From Haliotis asinina (taxonomy: Eukaryota > Mollusca > Gastropoda > Lepetellida > Haliotidae), in contig NC_090287.1 of assembly GCF_037392515.1 (NCBI RefSeq), forward strand, positions 9,407,501-9,471,500: a DNA stretch of 64,000 nt, in the 5' to 3' direction. How positions within the stretch are numbered: position 1 is the first letter of the stretch; each line of letters starts with the position of its first letter. The position numbers and the translations under genes are program-made. Shown here piece by piece: positions 40,411 to 53,424 of the stretch. The notes beneath the pieces are model-generated. The model ran no database searches and was not told the DNA's origin. It saw only the letters and a program-made list of their open reading frames with translations.

Positions 40411-40623
40411 GAGAGCCTGATGTTCTGTGTCCACAAGAAGATCCCCATCCTCCTGGCCAAGGGAATGGTGAAGTTGGTGGTCATAGACTCCGTCGCTGCT
40501 CTCTTCCGCTGTGAGTACGGCCAAGGGGAGACAGTGAAACGCGCTAAGCACATGGCATCCTTCGCAGCCCACCTGCACAAGCTCGGACATCAGTACAATA
40601 TTCCCATAGTCTGCGTTAATCAG
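40411..40623 (+). CDS. XRCC3: XRCC3 exon with Walker B
   Basis: A 213-bp exon (71 codons) after TGTGCACCAG, donor GT at 40624. It reads ESLMFCVHKKIPILLAKGMV, KLVVIDSVAALFRCEY and on to IPIVCVNQ. LVVIDS is the Walker B strand, and VNQ near the end is the RecA-family L2-proximal position. Both ends are in phase 0. Higher GC than the introns, as expected of conserved coding sequence. Confidence 0.95.
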
Positions 40624-42819
40624 GTAGGGTATATTTGAGTAGAAAGTACCCAACCTCCCGTAACATTATCTTACTAAGGTGCTTTTCGTAATCACAACTT
40701 GCCCTTCATCACTTCCGACATCTGTCACAGAGAGTCCTTGCCATACGTGGCCGCTTGACTCCTGCAAGTTTCTATCACTTCAGCCCTGCCATACAATAAA
40801 GCATAACTGACACATGTTGTCTCAACCCATGCATATGTGTTTGTTCAAAATTACAACTCTCCTTGAAGAAGTAAATGGGTACCCGGAGGGATAAGTAACG
40901 TGACTGAGAACCTTGTAGGTATTAATGTCTTAGTGTTTTCATCATGCTGACATGTATGGACAGAAGCACTTTATACATGTCCATGATTGTTTGTGGTCAT
41001 AACTTGCATTTTGTGCTTGTTATTTATCATTTGTAGACATAATATCTGGTTTATTCACAATATATTTCAAGTTCCTTTTGTTTTGCATAAATGTGTAGTT
41101 TTTATGCACGTGCAGAATTTTGTGTTAGGTAAATCACTGTAACCAGTCGTTCTGATGGTGCATATGTGAGGTATGTCTTTGTTATGATGCCTAATCATGA
41201 ACATTATCTGAAGTCGAAGTCATAAAGATGATATAACCTCTCACATCATTCACACGTCTATGGAAACAAGAAACTCAACACTTAAACAACCCAACTCCAG
41301 CTCTTTCGTAAAAAATATAGATATAGAATACATAAATATAGAAAATGCTTCTTTATTCCATTAAATACAAAAGAAAAGGTTGTACAGCAAGACAATAGAT
41401 TACAGATTGCTAATTATACCCTCTTGTGGATCACTTGCACTTTACAGGTCCCTGCCTTCAGCAATTAACTCTATCCCTGACATAACCATAACATTACCAT
41501 AACCTAACCGTTAACCTAATCCTAACTTCCAGGGACCTATAAAATTCAGTCTGCACCTTTTAGCTTATCATGCACCAGACTTTTTGAAGAAAAAGAAACT
41601 TTTTTCTTTTCTTTTTTTTCTATTTTAATTTTCCCACCTACTGACCAGGATGTTTTGAGCTGTAACAAAAGTCCAAGAGGTCATTGAGGTGCCATGATAT
41701 TCTGGTTGAAAAGTTTACATTAGTGAGATACAGTGACACGTGATAGCTCTTAAACATGAGGAAACAAATAGTGAGCACTTTATAAAATATTATTTCCTTT
41801 TGCGGGTTAAATTGCATTGATAACCAACATGTGTATATTTGTGTATATTTTTGCATTGTTTCTCATGTAGTTCTTGACAATGCCTTATAATTATTTCAAC
41901 TTTGGTTAGTTCCCTTTGATAATTACTGATGTTCCGACTTTGACAGGTGTTTGAATCTGTCATTGGAAATCCCAAGGTTAATTGACATGTCATCATAACC
42001 CAATTGTATAGATCTGTGTTCATGCTGTTGATGCCTGGAATGTCTGGTCCAGACTTAATTATTTACAGACAGCCCTATAGCTTGAATATTGCTGAGTGCG
42101 GCTTAAAACTAATCTCACTCAGTTACTGTTTTCGACAACTCAAGTATCTAAGGTAAACCAACAAACTTTTGATAATTTATGGACACAATACAGTGATATG
42201 ATGCAGACCTTTTGGCAGAAATACCTGTGACCGGGGTGTGGATGAAAATCTAGGTATATCTTTTGAACTTCTGTTTCTTTAATCGTAGAGAGTTCAGTTC
42301 AGTTTTTGTTTCATTTTTCAAGCTGATATTCAGTCTGCTGAAAGAATCAAGTGTCCTTCTACATCTGTCTAATTATCAATCACATGCAGGCTAGTTTCAG
42401 TTTTGTAGACATTTGCCCTTTAAGAAAGCCTTACAAGCCATCTATTTGTAGTGTGAATGAGTCACCATGTCTATCAAACCCTGTCGTAGCTAACCTACAG
42501 GTGTCATTGTAGTCTGCTGTTGTTGTGGGTGTTCCAACAACCATCTTGATGGCCAGGCCATGTACTGGAGGGCTGTGGAAAGGCATATCATCAAGCAGAC
42601 CGCAGATAGGTGCACTTGCCCAGGAAATGTCACCAGTCTGAAGAACAACCTTGACATACACGTCTTGATACATGCCTTTATATCACCAGTGTGAAATAAT
42701 ATGGAGGACTGAAAGTTTTAACAGCAACCATCTGTGCATTATAGAGGTTGTCTGAATTATTAAATTACTGGTAGTCTAATTTCAGGAGAGTAAACAAGGT
42801 TCTTTGTTGTAGGATTGGT

Positions 42820-43020
42820 AAGTGAGTGAGTGAGTTTAGTTTAACACTGCACTCAGCAATATCACAGAAATATTAAACAATCAAGCCTGGACCAGAAAAT
42901 CCAGTGATCAACAGCATGGGCATCAATCTTTGCAATTGGGATACAATGACATGTGGCAACCAAGTCGGTGAGCCTGACCACCCAATCTTGCTAGTTGCCA
43001 CTTATGACATGAATTGGTTA
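42820..43020 (+). repeat. Abalone-type interspersed repeat (family A)
   Basis: (GTGA)n then TTTAGTTTAACACTGCACTC and the GATCAACAGCATGGGCATC, GACCACCCAATC blocks. The 3' end is lost. Confidence 0.7.
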
Positions 43021-43504
43021 CTGAGGATCAAGTCTAACCCAGATTTGCAGATTTATTTTGTCAAAATGCCTAATATATGAGGTAAAATGAAAAATGGATA
43101 AAACATTGTCCTACAAGGTTAATTTTAAAACCAAAAATAGTTTACAACAGTCATTTGTTGGGGACAAAGCAGCAACAAAGAAATAAATAAAACTCATCCA
43201 TTGTCTATTTTATATGCTAAAGTTTGTTAGTCTGTTTGTGTATGTGTAATTAGGGTTGTCTACAACAAGTGCTGTCTTAGTTGGCATAGGGGTCAAAGAG
43301 GTCATTAACACCTTGATGGTCATTAAATTTCCTTTTGCAAAACCTGCAATGGTTTTGTAAAATACCAAATTGTTATGAAGTCATGAAAAGTAATAATTAT
43401 TATGATTGTAGGTTTTTGAATGGTAAACCAGTCACAAGAAAATATATAAAACTAAACCATTGATATTTCTGTTATTCTGAGTTACCCCACCCCATCAACT
43501 CTGA

Positions 43505-43925
43505 GACAAATACAGTGGTAACTAGCCTTAAATGTCATGGAATTGGGCAGGGTAGTAGTATATAAACCCTGTAAGACCAATATGGTAACTGTCAGTCCTA
43601 AAAGTCATGGAATATGTGAGGGTAATAGCATATGATACATGTAAACCCAGTATTGTGGTAACCAGCCCTAACACTTATGGAATTTGTCAGTGTAATAATA
43701 TATGAAATACGTAAGACCAATATAATGGTAACCAGGCCTAGTAGTTATGGTATTTGTCAGGGTAACAGTACATGAAACATGTAAGACCAATATAATGGTA
43801 ACCAGGCCTAGTAGTTATGGTATTTGTCAGGGTAACAGTACATGAAACATGTAAGACCAATATAATGGTAACCAGGCCTAGTAGTCAGGGTAATAGTGTA
43901 TAAACCCTGTAAGACCAGCATAGTC
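43505..43925 (+). repeat. ~70-bp tandem array
   Basis: Two identical adjacent 70-bp units (43721-43790 and 43791-43860) carrying GGTAACCAGGCCTAGTAG. Four or more degenerate ~66-bp relatives lie before them from about 43505. One truncated unit follows. Confidence 0.8.
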
Positions 43926-44624
43926 AGTGTCACCTGTTGTAAGGGTGGGATGTCATTTCACTGACACCTAGTTCCCAATACAGTAACCCACTACCACTCA
44001 TCCAGGTGAGCTTTAAAGGAAAATTCAGGAAAAGTACAACAACACTCATCCTTGATATCTCCAGGCTATATGTTTCAAGAACTCTGCACTATAGTGGAAT
44101 AGTTATTGTGGAGAGTTATCGGAACGTATAGCCCGGAGATATACTCCAACAGAAACAGCACCTGCTGTGTTTGACTTTCACTGTGGTACTGCTACTGTTG
44201 AGATTTGTTGCCTCAGTGGCAGAATCAGAGAACTGATGTCTGTTAAACTTCAAACAATAGGACTATAACATGGATGCTTTGACTTTGATATACGTGTTTC
44301 ATAAAGCCGCCACTGTTTGAGAGGGTGTAGGAAACATCAGTGTTTCTCTGTACTGAATTATTTCTTATCTATCTCACTGCTTACATATTCCATGTAGGTT
44401 TTAGTTTGGGGTTTGGATCAAAGGAGTTTTACACCAGGGTATTGTTTAATTCAGAATACTTTAAAGAAACAACAACAAAAAAACACACCACATTCGACAG
44501 TAATCTAAAGGAAAAAAATTTCCACCATCTTGCCTAATCCTATTCCAAGCAGGTGCTCCTCCCAGCATAAGCTCATTGTTATTGTAAGAATCCACATTCA
44601 TTAAGTTTTGTTTGTATTTTCCAG

Positions 44625-44885
44625 GTGTCTGCTAACCTGTCATCAAACAGCAGCCAGAACCCCGTCCTTCCAGCTCTGGGCTTGTCCTGGTCCAATCAGA
44701 TCATGTGTCGTCTGATGCTGCGTCGAACCCGCCAGAAGGTGGTCCTACCTGTGCAGCCAGTCCATGGGGGCCGGGAGAACATTGAGTGTGCAGTGAGGAT
44801 GTTAGAAGTTATGTTTGCCCCTCATCTTCCACCTGGAGCCTGTGCTTTTGTTGTTGACCATCAGGGCGTCTCTGGGCTTGAGTAG
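44625..44885 (+). CDS. XRCC3: XRCC3 last coding exon
   Basis: Follows TTTTCCAG (AG 44623-44624) and runs in phase 0 for 86 codons to TAG (44883-44885). It reads NPVLPALGLSWSNQIMCRLM, and later APHLPPGACAFVVDHQGVSG. PALG-SW-NQ is the conserved XRCC3 segment near the end of the ATPase core, and APHLPP--C-F-V---GV is its C-terminus. This fixes the gene's end. Total recovered coding length is about 973 bp. Confidence 0.95.
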   Translation: MSANLSSNSSQNPVLPALGLSWSNQIMCRLMLRRTRQKVVLPVQPVHGGRENIECAVRMLEVMFAPHLPPGACAFVVDHQGVSGLE

Positions 44886-45182
44886 GGACAGTGTGTCCCT
44901 TGTGTGTGCATGATCATTTACTGTGGAGAGAGTATGAAGGTCACTTTTGTCCACTTATGTTGACAGAATTGTTGTTATGTGTCAGTGCTGTCTTTGAAAT
45001 TCTCTCTACAAATACATGTATTAAAAACCTCGCCTTAATCATTGTTTATCCACCTATTCCTTTTGAACGGCTTTTTTTAATATTGAAACTTTCACCTAAA
45101 ATAGCATTGCATGGATTTTAAACAAAACATAAAGCAGTATTTGAAGTATGCAGCTGAAAGTACTGCTTGCTCTGCTATGAGG

Positions 45183-45350
45183 AGGGCAGTGGGGTACCCT
45201 ATTGGTTAAAGCGTTCGCACGCCACACAAAAGACCCAGGTTTGATTCTCCACAAGTGTACAATGTGTGAAACTCATATCTGGTGTCTCCTGCCATGATTT
45301 TGCTGGAATATTGCCAGGCATAAAACTAAACTGACTCACTCACTCACTAC
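45183..45350 (+). repeat. tRNA-derived SINE (family B)
   Basis: GGTTAAAGCGTTCGCACGCC head, GGTTTGATTCTCC B box, ACAATGTGTGAAACTCATAT, then GGAATATTGCCAGGC and a CTCACTCACTCACT tail. Confidence 0.75.
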
Positions 45351-45825
45351 TGCAATTAACCATGCATCCAAATGTGTAAGTTAAACAGCTTTGAAATGTT
45401 TATGTTTATTTTTTTCAAGCCAATGGGGTAATGAAAATACACAAACACCTGGTGTCATCACTGATTCACTGATATAATTGAACCACATACAGGTCTTTTA
45501 TGCCCCATGGAATCTGTTCTAACAGATAATCAGTAGTTCCCTGGCTTTGATGTTTTGTCATGTACATATATTGCTTGTGACAAGAAAACCCATTGTATCT
45601 GCTGATGCAATGAAACCTGGATTTCAGTCATTTTTGATACTGGGTCAATGTATTCAATGACTTGGATCATTCCTCATTTTAACAATCACTGGATTGTCAA
45701 TCCATGCTTGATTATGTACCGGCTTCACTTTCACAGCTTCAGCATTGCTAAACTAGGCATCTAACAACAAATACACTCATGGATAAGTTGCGGGTCCCAT
45801 TGCTGGACCATTGCTGATTATGGAG

Positions 45826-45990
45826 GGCTAGTGGGGTAGCCAAGTGGTTAAAGGGTTCACTTGTCAGGCCAAAGACACAGGTTCGATTCCCCACATATGT
45901 ACATTGTGTGAAACCCATTTCTGGTGTGCACCACTGTGTTATTACTGGAATATTACTGACAGCAGGATGAAATCAATATCACTTACTCAC
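45826..45990 (+). repeat. tRNA-derived SINE (family B), with A and B boxes
   Basis: TAGCCAAGTGG fits the tRNA A box TRGCNNAGTGG, and GGTTCGATTCC at about 45880 fits the B box. The tail reads GTGTGAAACCCATTTCTGG then CACTTACTCACT. It is the clearest tRNA-like copy here. Confidence 0.8.
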
Positions 45991-46959
45991 TGATTATGGA
46001 CAAACTAATGTATTAAAGATCTGTTTGACCATTTGTCACATCATCTCACATATTTGTCATAATTCTAGCCAACTCTTCACTTCATACTATAACCCATTAA
46101 TTCAGTACACTCAGCAAATATACTCTTCAAAACAAGTAGGGGTACTTTCAATGTACGATTGTCGTAATTGGGAGATATATGGGATTGAATCAATGTTGAT
46201 ACAATAATAATGGATGTTTTGAGAATCCACATGGATTTCATTCAAAGCAGAGCTGTTTGTTCAGTTATCCCCCTTGTTAGGTGACTGGAGTATGACAGGA
46301 AAATTTCAGGTGTACAATTTTCAGTCAGTAGTGTGTGATTTGACCCTGAAAACCCTGATCATGCACAGATGCGAGAAAATTATTGGAAAAAATGGTCTAC
46401 AGTGATTTATCGACCTGCCTTGAAAAACGTCAAGATTCATAATTCCTGTATGGGTTTTCTTTCCACCAGACTTCAAAGTTCAGGTTCCCCTACATTTTTT
46501 GAAGAGTATACATGAACATACATATTGAGACAGACAGAATATGCAAGATATGAGCCATATGCAAATGTGAGTACAATGTCGAGTATGATGTTGTACATTG
46601 TGTGACCTAGCTCTGACTATGCTATTGTGTTGTGTTTAACCTCAGTGTGTACATACGGGGTGCAGACATAGGCTCACGGTATTCTCATGTTAATGGCAAG
46701 ATTGGGAAGTATTATGTGGTTGTGGTATTCACAGACTTGGAGTGTGTTGATGTGAAATACTACAAGCACTTTGTACAACTGAACACTGGCTGTGAGACAT
46801 GACAGGTCTGTTAACCTGTCATGTTAGCCACAGTCAACAGGTATGTGTATTGACAGGACGTTGACCCCTCGTGTATTCATAAGGACCATAGTAAGGAGGA
46901 TGACCGTTACAGAGAAGGGGATTAGAAGTAGTTCCTGTTTTCAGTTCCAGCTACCACAT

Positions 46960-47270
46960 TTACCATAATAAGTGCCATGAGCTCTTAGAAAATTGACATG
47001 GTGGTTGAGTATTGAAGCCATGCTCACAAGTAACAAATTTTTATTGCTATTTAATTAAAGCTGCCTTAATCACCTTAATAGGTGCCATGAGCTCTTAGAA
47101 AATTGGCATGGTGGTTGCGTATTGAACCATACTCACAAGTCACAAAGTTTTATTGCTATTTAATTACAGCTACCGTAATCCCCTTAATGAGTGCCATGAG
47201 CCCATTAGAAAATTCACACAGTGATTGTTTATTAAAACTATGCTCACAAAGCCACAAGCTGTTTAATAAC
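46960..47270 (+). repeat. Three ~112-bp tandem copies
   Basis: GTGCCATGAGCTCTTAGAAA starts units at about 46972 and 47083, and a variant (AGCCCATTAGAAAA) starts a third at about 47191. All continue through GGTTG, TATTGAA and GCTCACAA blocks. Confidence 0.75.
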
Positions 47271-48504
47271 AATAAGAGATTGAAATATGCTAGTCAGTAA
47301 AAGTGTTTAAGACCATCTAATTTGTTCACATTATGACAGATTAATTGTTTCTTACATCCCATATGGGCATATTGTGTGAAGTCCATTTGTAAAACCAAAC
47401 TCACTCACTCACTCACTATTTCTTACATAGCAAATTAACTTCTGTAATACTAAAACTTATGGTGATCCTTAACATGTTTTGAGTAGTACATTTGTGTATG
47501 TTCACAAGATTGACATGAGTTTTGTTTAATTAACATATAAACAAGTATACTGTTGTTACTGAGAAATAAAATTACCTATGTCGTGTGATATTTTATTTTT
47601 TATTTATTTATTTTTTTAAATTGATTCTCTCAGACCTATTTGTTCTCAGATCATTTCGGGGGAACTCAAGGCAACTTACCTAACTGTCTGACTGAAGTCA
47701 AGAAATTGTTCATTAGGTTTTTGTTCATGTTTAACTCCAAAATCCACTCAAAACCAGCTGTATGGAATGTAACAGCCTTTTTTAACTCTCAGGTAATAAT
47801 CTCATTTTACATGTGATGTCATTCATATAACTAGTAAAGTCTGAGTCTGGTTTCATTCACAAAAGTAAATCAATTGCAGTTGTATCTGTTTTTCATAGGA
47901 GCTTATTCATTAGGAAACCCTGCCTCTATTTTTAGACAAAATGCCAGGCAATGAAGTTTTCAGCAGTAAGTACTTAGCACCAGGTAACCTCATTACAGCA
48001 GGAATCCGTACATTTCTCAAAATGGTTTATTATATGGAACACTGAAACTTCCATATTAAGCATGTTTAAAGTTTCTGACTATGTGAAAGGATTACTATTA
48101 ATTAAACATAATGCATATCAACTGGTTTTGAGCCACACATTCATGACCCGAAACAGCATTACTATAAGTGCCCTGTGTTTATATCACTCAAAAGAAGTAA
48201 AGAAAATCTTATTTTTTCATATGATTGTGAATAACCTGTCATGCCCTTGGGTGTTCTTTAACATCTTTTGAATAGTATAAGTAATATTCCATACCCTATT
48301 AAACAAGAATGCTTTGTCTGTTTACATAGATACATGCTACTTTCGTGAGCCTGTCCATGCACAGCATTCACCCAGCACAAAGTGCTGACTCAGCAGATGC
48401 TGACAGTTGTAGTACAGGTGTGAGCATGTTGGTCATGTCTGTTCTACTACCGTATTCAGATCAGGTTTCCTTTGATGTACACCAGGACAACAGGTACTCC
48501 AGGT

Positions 48505-51500
48505 GGCCAGCGTGTTGGGGCAGCCTCTGGTCAGGGTAATAGAGTTATGTCATGTGGCCAGCGTGTTGGGGCAGCCTCTGGTCAGGGTAGTAGAGTTATG
48601 TCATGTGGCCAGCGTGTTGGGGCAGCCTCTGGTCAGGGTAATAGAGTTATGTCATGTGGCCAGCGTGTTGGGGCAACCTCTGGTCAGGGTAATAGAGTTA
48701 TGTCATGTGGCCAGCGTGTTGGGGCAGCCTCTGGTCAGGGTAATAGAGTTATGTCATGTGGCCAGCGTGTTGGGGCAGCCTCTGGTCAGGGTAATAGAGT
48801 TATGTCATGTGGCCAGCGTGTTGGGGCAGCCTCTGGTCAGGGTAATAGAGTTATGTCATGTGGCCAGCGTGTTGGGGCAGCCTCTGGTCAGGGTAGTAGA
48901 GTTATGTCATGTGGCCAGCGTGTTGGGGCAGCCTCTGGTCAGGGTAGTAGAGTTATGTCATGTGGCCAGCGTGTTGGGGCAGCCTCTGGTCAGGGTAATA
49001 GAGTTATGTCATGTGGCCAGCGTGTTGGGGCAGCCTCTGGTCAGGGTAATAGAGTTATGTCATGTGGCCAGCGTGTTGGGGCAGCCTCTGGTCAGGGTAA
49101 TAGAGTTATGTCATGTGGCCAGCGTGTTGGGGCAGCCTCTGGTCAGGGTAATAGAGTTATGTCATGTGGCCAGCGTGTTGGGGCAGCCTCTGGTCAGGGT
49201 AGTAGAGTTATGTCATGTGGCCAGCGTGTTGGGGCAGCCTCTGGTCAGGGTAATAGAGTTATGTCATGTGGCCAGCGTGTTGGGGCAGCCTCTGGTCAGG
49301 GTAATAGAGTTATGTCATGTGGCCAGCGTGTTGGGGCAGCCTCTGGTCAGGGTAATAGAGTTATGTCATGTGGCCAGCGTGTTGGGGCAGCCTCTGGTCA
49401 GGGTAATAGAGTTATGTCATGTGGCCAGCGTGTTGGGGCAGCCTCTGGTCAGGGTAGTAGAGTTATGTCATGTGGCCAGCGTGTTGGGGCAGCCTCTGGT
49501 CAGGGTAATAGAGTTATGTCATGTGGCCAGCGTGTTGGGGCAGCCTCTGGTCAGGGTAGTAGAGTTATGTCATGTGGCCAGCGTGTTGGGGCAGCCTCTG
49601 GTCAGGGTAGTAGAGCTATGTCATGTGGCCAGCGTGTTGGGGCAGCCTCTGGTCAGGGTAATAGAGTTATGTCATGTGGCCAGCGTGTTGGGGCAGCCTC
49701 TGGTCAGGGTAATAGAGTTATGTCATGTGGCCAGCGTGTTGGGGCAGCCTCTGGTCAGGGTAATAGAGTTATGTCATGTGGCCAGCGTGTTGGGGCAGCC
49801 TCTGGTCAGGGTAATAGAGCTATGTCATGTGGCCAGCGTGTTGGGGCAGCCTCTGGTCAGGGTAATAGAGCTATGTCATGTGGCCAGCGTGTTGGGGCAG
49901 CCTCTGGTCAGGGTAGTAGAGTTATGTCATGTGGCCAGCGTGTTGGGGCAGCCTCTGGTCAGGGTAATAGAGTTATGTCATGTGGCCAGCGTGTTGGGGC
50001 AGCCTCTGGTCAGGGTAATAGAGTTATGTCATGTGGCCAGCGTGTTGGGGCAGCCTCTGGTCAGGGTAATAGAGTTATGTCATGTGGCCAGCGTGTTGGG
50101 GCAGCCTCTGGTCAGGGTAGTAGAGCTATGTCATGTGGCCAGCGTGTTGGGGCAGCCTCTGGTCAGGGTAATAGAGTTATGTCATGTGGCCAGCGTGTTG
50201 GGGCAGCCTCTGGTCAGGGTAGTAGAGCCATGTCATGTGGCCAGCGTGTTGGGGCAGCCTCTGGTCAGGGTAGTAGAGTTATGTCATGTGGCCAGCGTGT
50301 TGGGGCAGCCTCTGGTCAGGGTAGTAGAGCTATGTCATGTGGCCAGCGTGTTGGGGCAGCCTCTGGTCAGGGTAATAGAGTTATGTCATGTGGCCAGCGT
50401 GTTGGGGCAGCCTCTGGTCAGGGTAATAGAGTTATGTCATGTGGCCAGCGTGTTGGGGCAGCCTCTGGTCAGGGTAGTAGAGCTATGTCATGTGGCCAGC
50501 GTGTTGGGGCAGCCTCTGGTCAGGGTAGTAGAGCTATGTCATGTGGCCAGCGTGTTGGGGCAGCCTCTGGTCAGGGTAGTAGAGCTATGTCATGTGGCCA
50601 GCGTGTTGGGGCAGCCTCTGGTCAGGGTAGTAGAGCTATGTCATGTGGCCAGCGTGTTGGGGCAGCCTCTGGTCAGGGTAATAGAGTTATGTCATGTGGC
50701 CAGCGTGTTGGGGCAGCCTCTGGTCAGGGTAGTAGAGCTATGTCATGTGGCCAGCGTGTTGGGGCAGCCTCTGGTCAGGGTAGTAGAGTTATGTCATGTG
50801 GCCAGCGTGTTGGGGCAGCCTCTGGTCAGGGTAGTAGAGCTATGTCATGTGGCCAGCGTGTTGGGGCAGCCTCTGGTCAGGGTAATAGAGTTATGTCATG
50901 TGGCCAGCGTGTTGGGGCAGCCTCTGGTCAGGGTAGTAGAGCTATGTCATGTGGCCAGCGTGTTGGGGCAGCCTCTGGTCAGGGTAATAGAGTTATGTCT
51001 TGTGGCCAGCGTGTTGGGGCAGCCTCTGGTCAGGGTAGTAGAGCTATGTCATGTGGCCAGCGTGTTGGGGCAGCCTCTGGTCAGGGTAGTAGAGTTATGT
51101 CATGTGGCCAGCGTGTTGGGGCAGCCTCTGGTCAGGGTAGTAGAGTTATGTCATGTGGCCAGCGTGTTGGGGCAGCCTCTGGTCAGGGTAGTAGAGTTAT
51201 GTCATGTGGCCAGCGTGTTGGGGCAGCCTCTGGTCAGGGTAATAGAGTTATGTCATGTGGCCAGCGTGTTGGGGCAGCCTCTGGTCAGGGTAATAGAGTT
51301 ATGTCATGTGGCCAGCGTGTTGGGGCAGCCTCTGGTCAGGGTAGTAGAGCTATGTCATGTGGCCAGCGTGTTGGGGCAGCCTCTGGTCAGGGTAATAGAG
51401 TTATGTCATGTGGCCAGCGTGTTGGGGCAGCCTCTGGTCAGGGTAGTAGAGTTATGTCATGTGGCCAGCGTGTTGGGGCAGCCTCTGGTCAGGGTAGTAG

Positions 51501-51615
51501 AGTTATGTCATGTGGCCAGCGTGTTGGGGCAGCCTCTGGTCAGGGTAGTAGAGCTATGTCATGTGGCCAGCGTGTTGGGGCAGCCTCTGGTCAGGGTAGT
51601 AGAGCTATGTCATGC
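48505..51615 (+). repeat. 61-copy minisatellite with 51-bp unit
   Basis: Unit GGCCAGCGTGTTGGGGCAGC followed by CTCTGGTCAGGGTAATAGAG and TTATGTCATGT: 51 bp, 3,111 bp = 61 units, ending just before CATCAACATT. Nearly all variation is at two sites, AAT/AGT and GTT/GCT. Because 51 is a multiple of 3, two forward frames stay open throughout (a 1,088-residue frame reads GQRVGAASGQGNRVMSC in each unit). I see no start, splice or homology support for a gene. Confidence 0.97.
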
Positions 51616-53424
51616 ATCAACATTTCAAGGAGGGTAAATGTTTGTGGATTGTTGTTGGGTTGTTTGAATTCAGTACGTCTAGGAAAAGGCAATTTAAAAG
51701 GATGTTATGTATGCCTAGATCAGCAGTTGTGGCTGTAATGGAGACACTTGCCGATTCATGGTCCTATCCCTTCAGTGCAGATTACATGGCTTCATGAGCA
51801 GTATCGTTGAATGTCTTCAGTGGATTGGATACCAAGTGTAAACCAGTGGGTGAAGACTATGTCGAGAATTGTTATTCCTGACCTTGAAAATTAAGGTCTA
51901 CAGGTACATCTTAATTCAATTGTGACAGAAGCCTATGTATATTCGAATCACATCAGTCACAAACAGACAAGCTCTTGAATGTATTAAGATGGTTTGGCTA
52001 TATGTCATCTTGAACTCTCATTCAAACTTAAAACTGTCAACTTTGTGTATATAAATATATATATGTGTGTATATGAATTCTCACTTCAGTCAAACTGGTT
52101 CTTGTAACTCAAGCACACCAGTTCTGCTGCCACAAACACATGAGTTCTGATACTTCAAGTGCTCCTGAGCTCTCCCATGTGTAACTAGGAAGTTTCAGAT
52201 ATCACCTTGAAGGATGCATTTATGAGTCCATAATAGTCACCCTCACGTTCAAAGTCAGACTATATTCACTCACTCAAAATCAGCCATTTAAAGGTGTCAC
52301 CAAGTAGCATTTCTGAGTTGCAACCTGGCTGGGTCCTGTGTCATCATACCCAGAGTGATCTCATTTGACACAACAAATCTATTTCTCGACCCTATCATCG
52401 CAGCGCCCTCTGCTTGATATGAGAGGTGACAGTAACAGATTGTTGATCAGAATCACTTTACTATGATATCATGGAATGTTGATCTGAATATCACTGCACT
52501 CACTCAACTATACATTGTCATTTATTCAATCTCTCATTTTTTCCTCACTGGCATTCTCACAATCACTCCACCCACTGACTCACGCTCTCACACTCACTAA
52601 TGCTCTGCACTCATCAACTTCGCTCACCCACGACTAACTTTTGACCTCCCCAGCCCAGTTGCCTGAAGGATGGTTCTTATAGTCATGAAAGTAAGTCTCA
52701 GAAACAGAGACAACCCTTAATGAAGTACACCAACTTGAGCAATGGCCTTGATCTGTCAGCCCTTCTAGCAGGTGCTTGGTCTTTCAACCAGCAAGTCATT
52801 AATACACCAGGCTTTGTAAGGTTTTATGTTCCACACTGTGCACTTAGATAGTGACCTGGTAATGGCCTTGTTCTGTTTCCTCTTCTACGTGATGTGAATT
52901 TTGGAATATGTTTTGTAATCTTCCCGAGATAACTAATCATGAAGGTTTATGACCCTTTTACCTTCATTCTGTTAAAAATATCACCGAATATTCAAGCTGT
53001 GATGTAATTTTAGTTATCTCCCTTGGGACATTATTTAATTCACTTTGGGTTTTTTTGCGTACTCTTTTTTCTTTATAAACATCTCCCAACATAACTGATT
53101 AACATTTTCAAAACATTCCTTCAAGTGAAATCTTTTGCTATTTTGTCTTTTACTTTCAAACATTTTTCAAAAATTGGCTTGGGCTTGCCTATATCATAAC
53201 TTTGAAATATCAATAGAACAAGTTGAAAATGCACACAACATGTATGCTTTACTCCTTCTATGAATCACTCATTGTGGGAACTTGGGTATTGAAGAGGTAT
53301 CTATTACCCGAGGTATCTTATGGTAAAGAATGATAAGGATCATGTGGTTACTGCCCGTCAGACCTGCAATGAGACCTCCAAAATAATACTGCACTGACAC
53401 CTTCAAATCGTCTTATTACTGCAT

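Larger units (their letters stand above)
40624..44624 (+). other. XRCC3 intron
   Basis: 4.0 kb. Holds abalone-type repeats at 41940-42115 (minus) and 42820-43020 (plus), and a ~70-bp tandem array at 43505-43925. An 80-residue minus frame at 42431-42673 is unrecognised. Short CCTAAC-like runs near 41500-41530 are too few to be telomeric. Confidence 0.6.
44886..48504. other. XRCC3 3' flank with repeats
   Basis: No gene seen. Contains the putative 3' UTR (a clear AATAAA signal was not identified near the stop), two SINEs (45183-45350 and 45826-45990) and a ~112-bp triple repeat (46960-47270). A (CACT)-ended SINE tail lies near 47347-47420. Confidence 0.5.

Noticed and set aside
41490..41530. 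Telomere-like CCTAAC words
   Set aside because: Only a few irregular units in intronic DNA.
48472..51738. 1,088-residue and 1,044-residue open frames
   Set aside because: Both come from a 51-bp repeat that keeps two frames open. There is no start context, splice support or homology.
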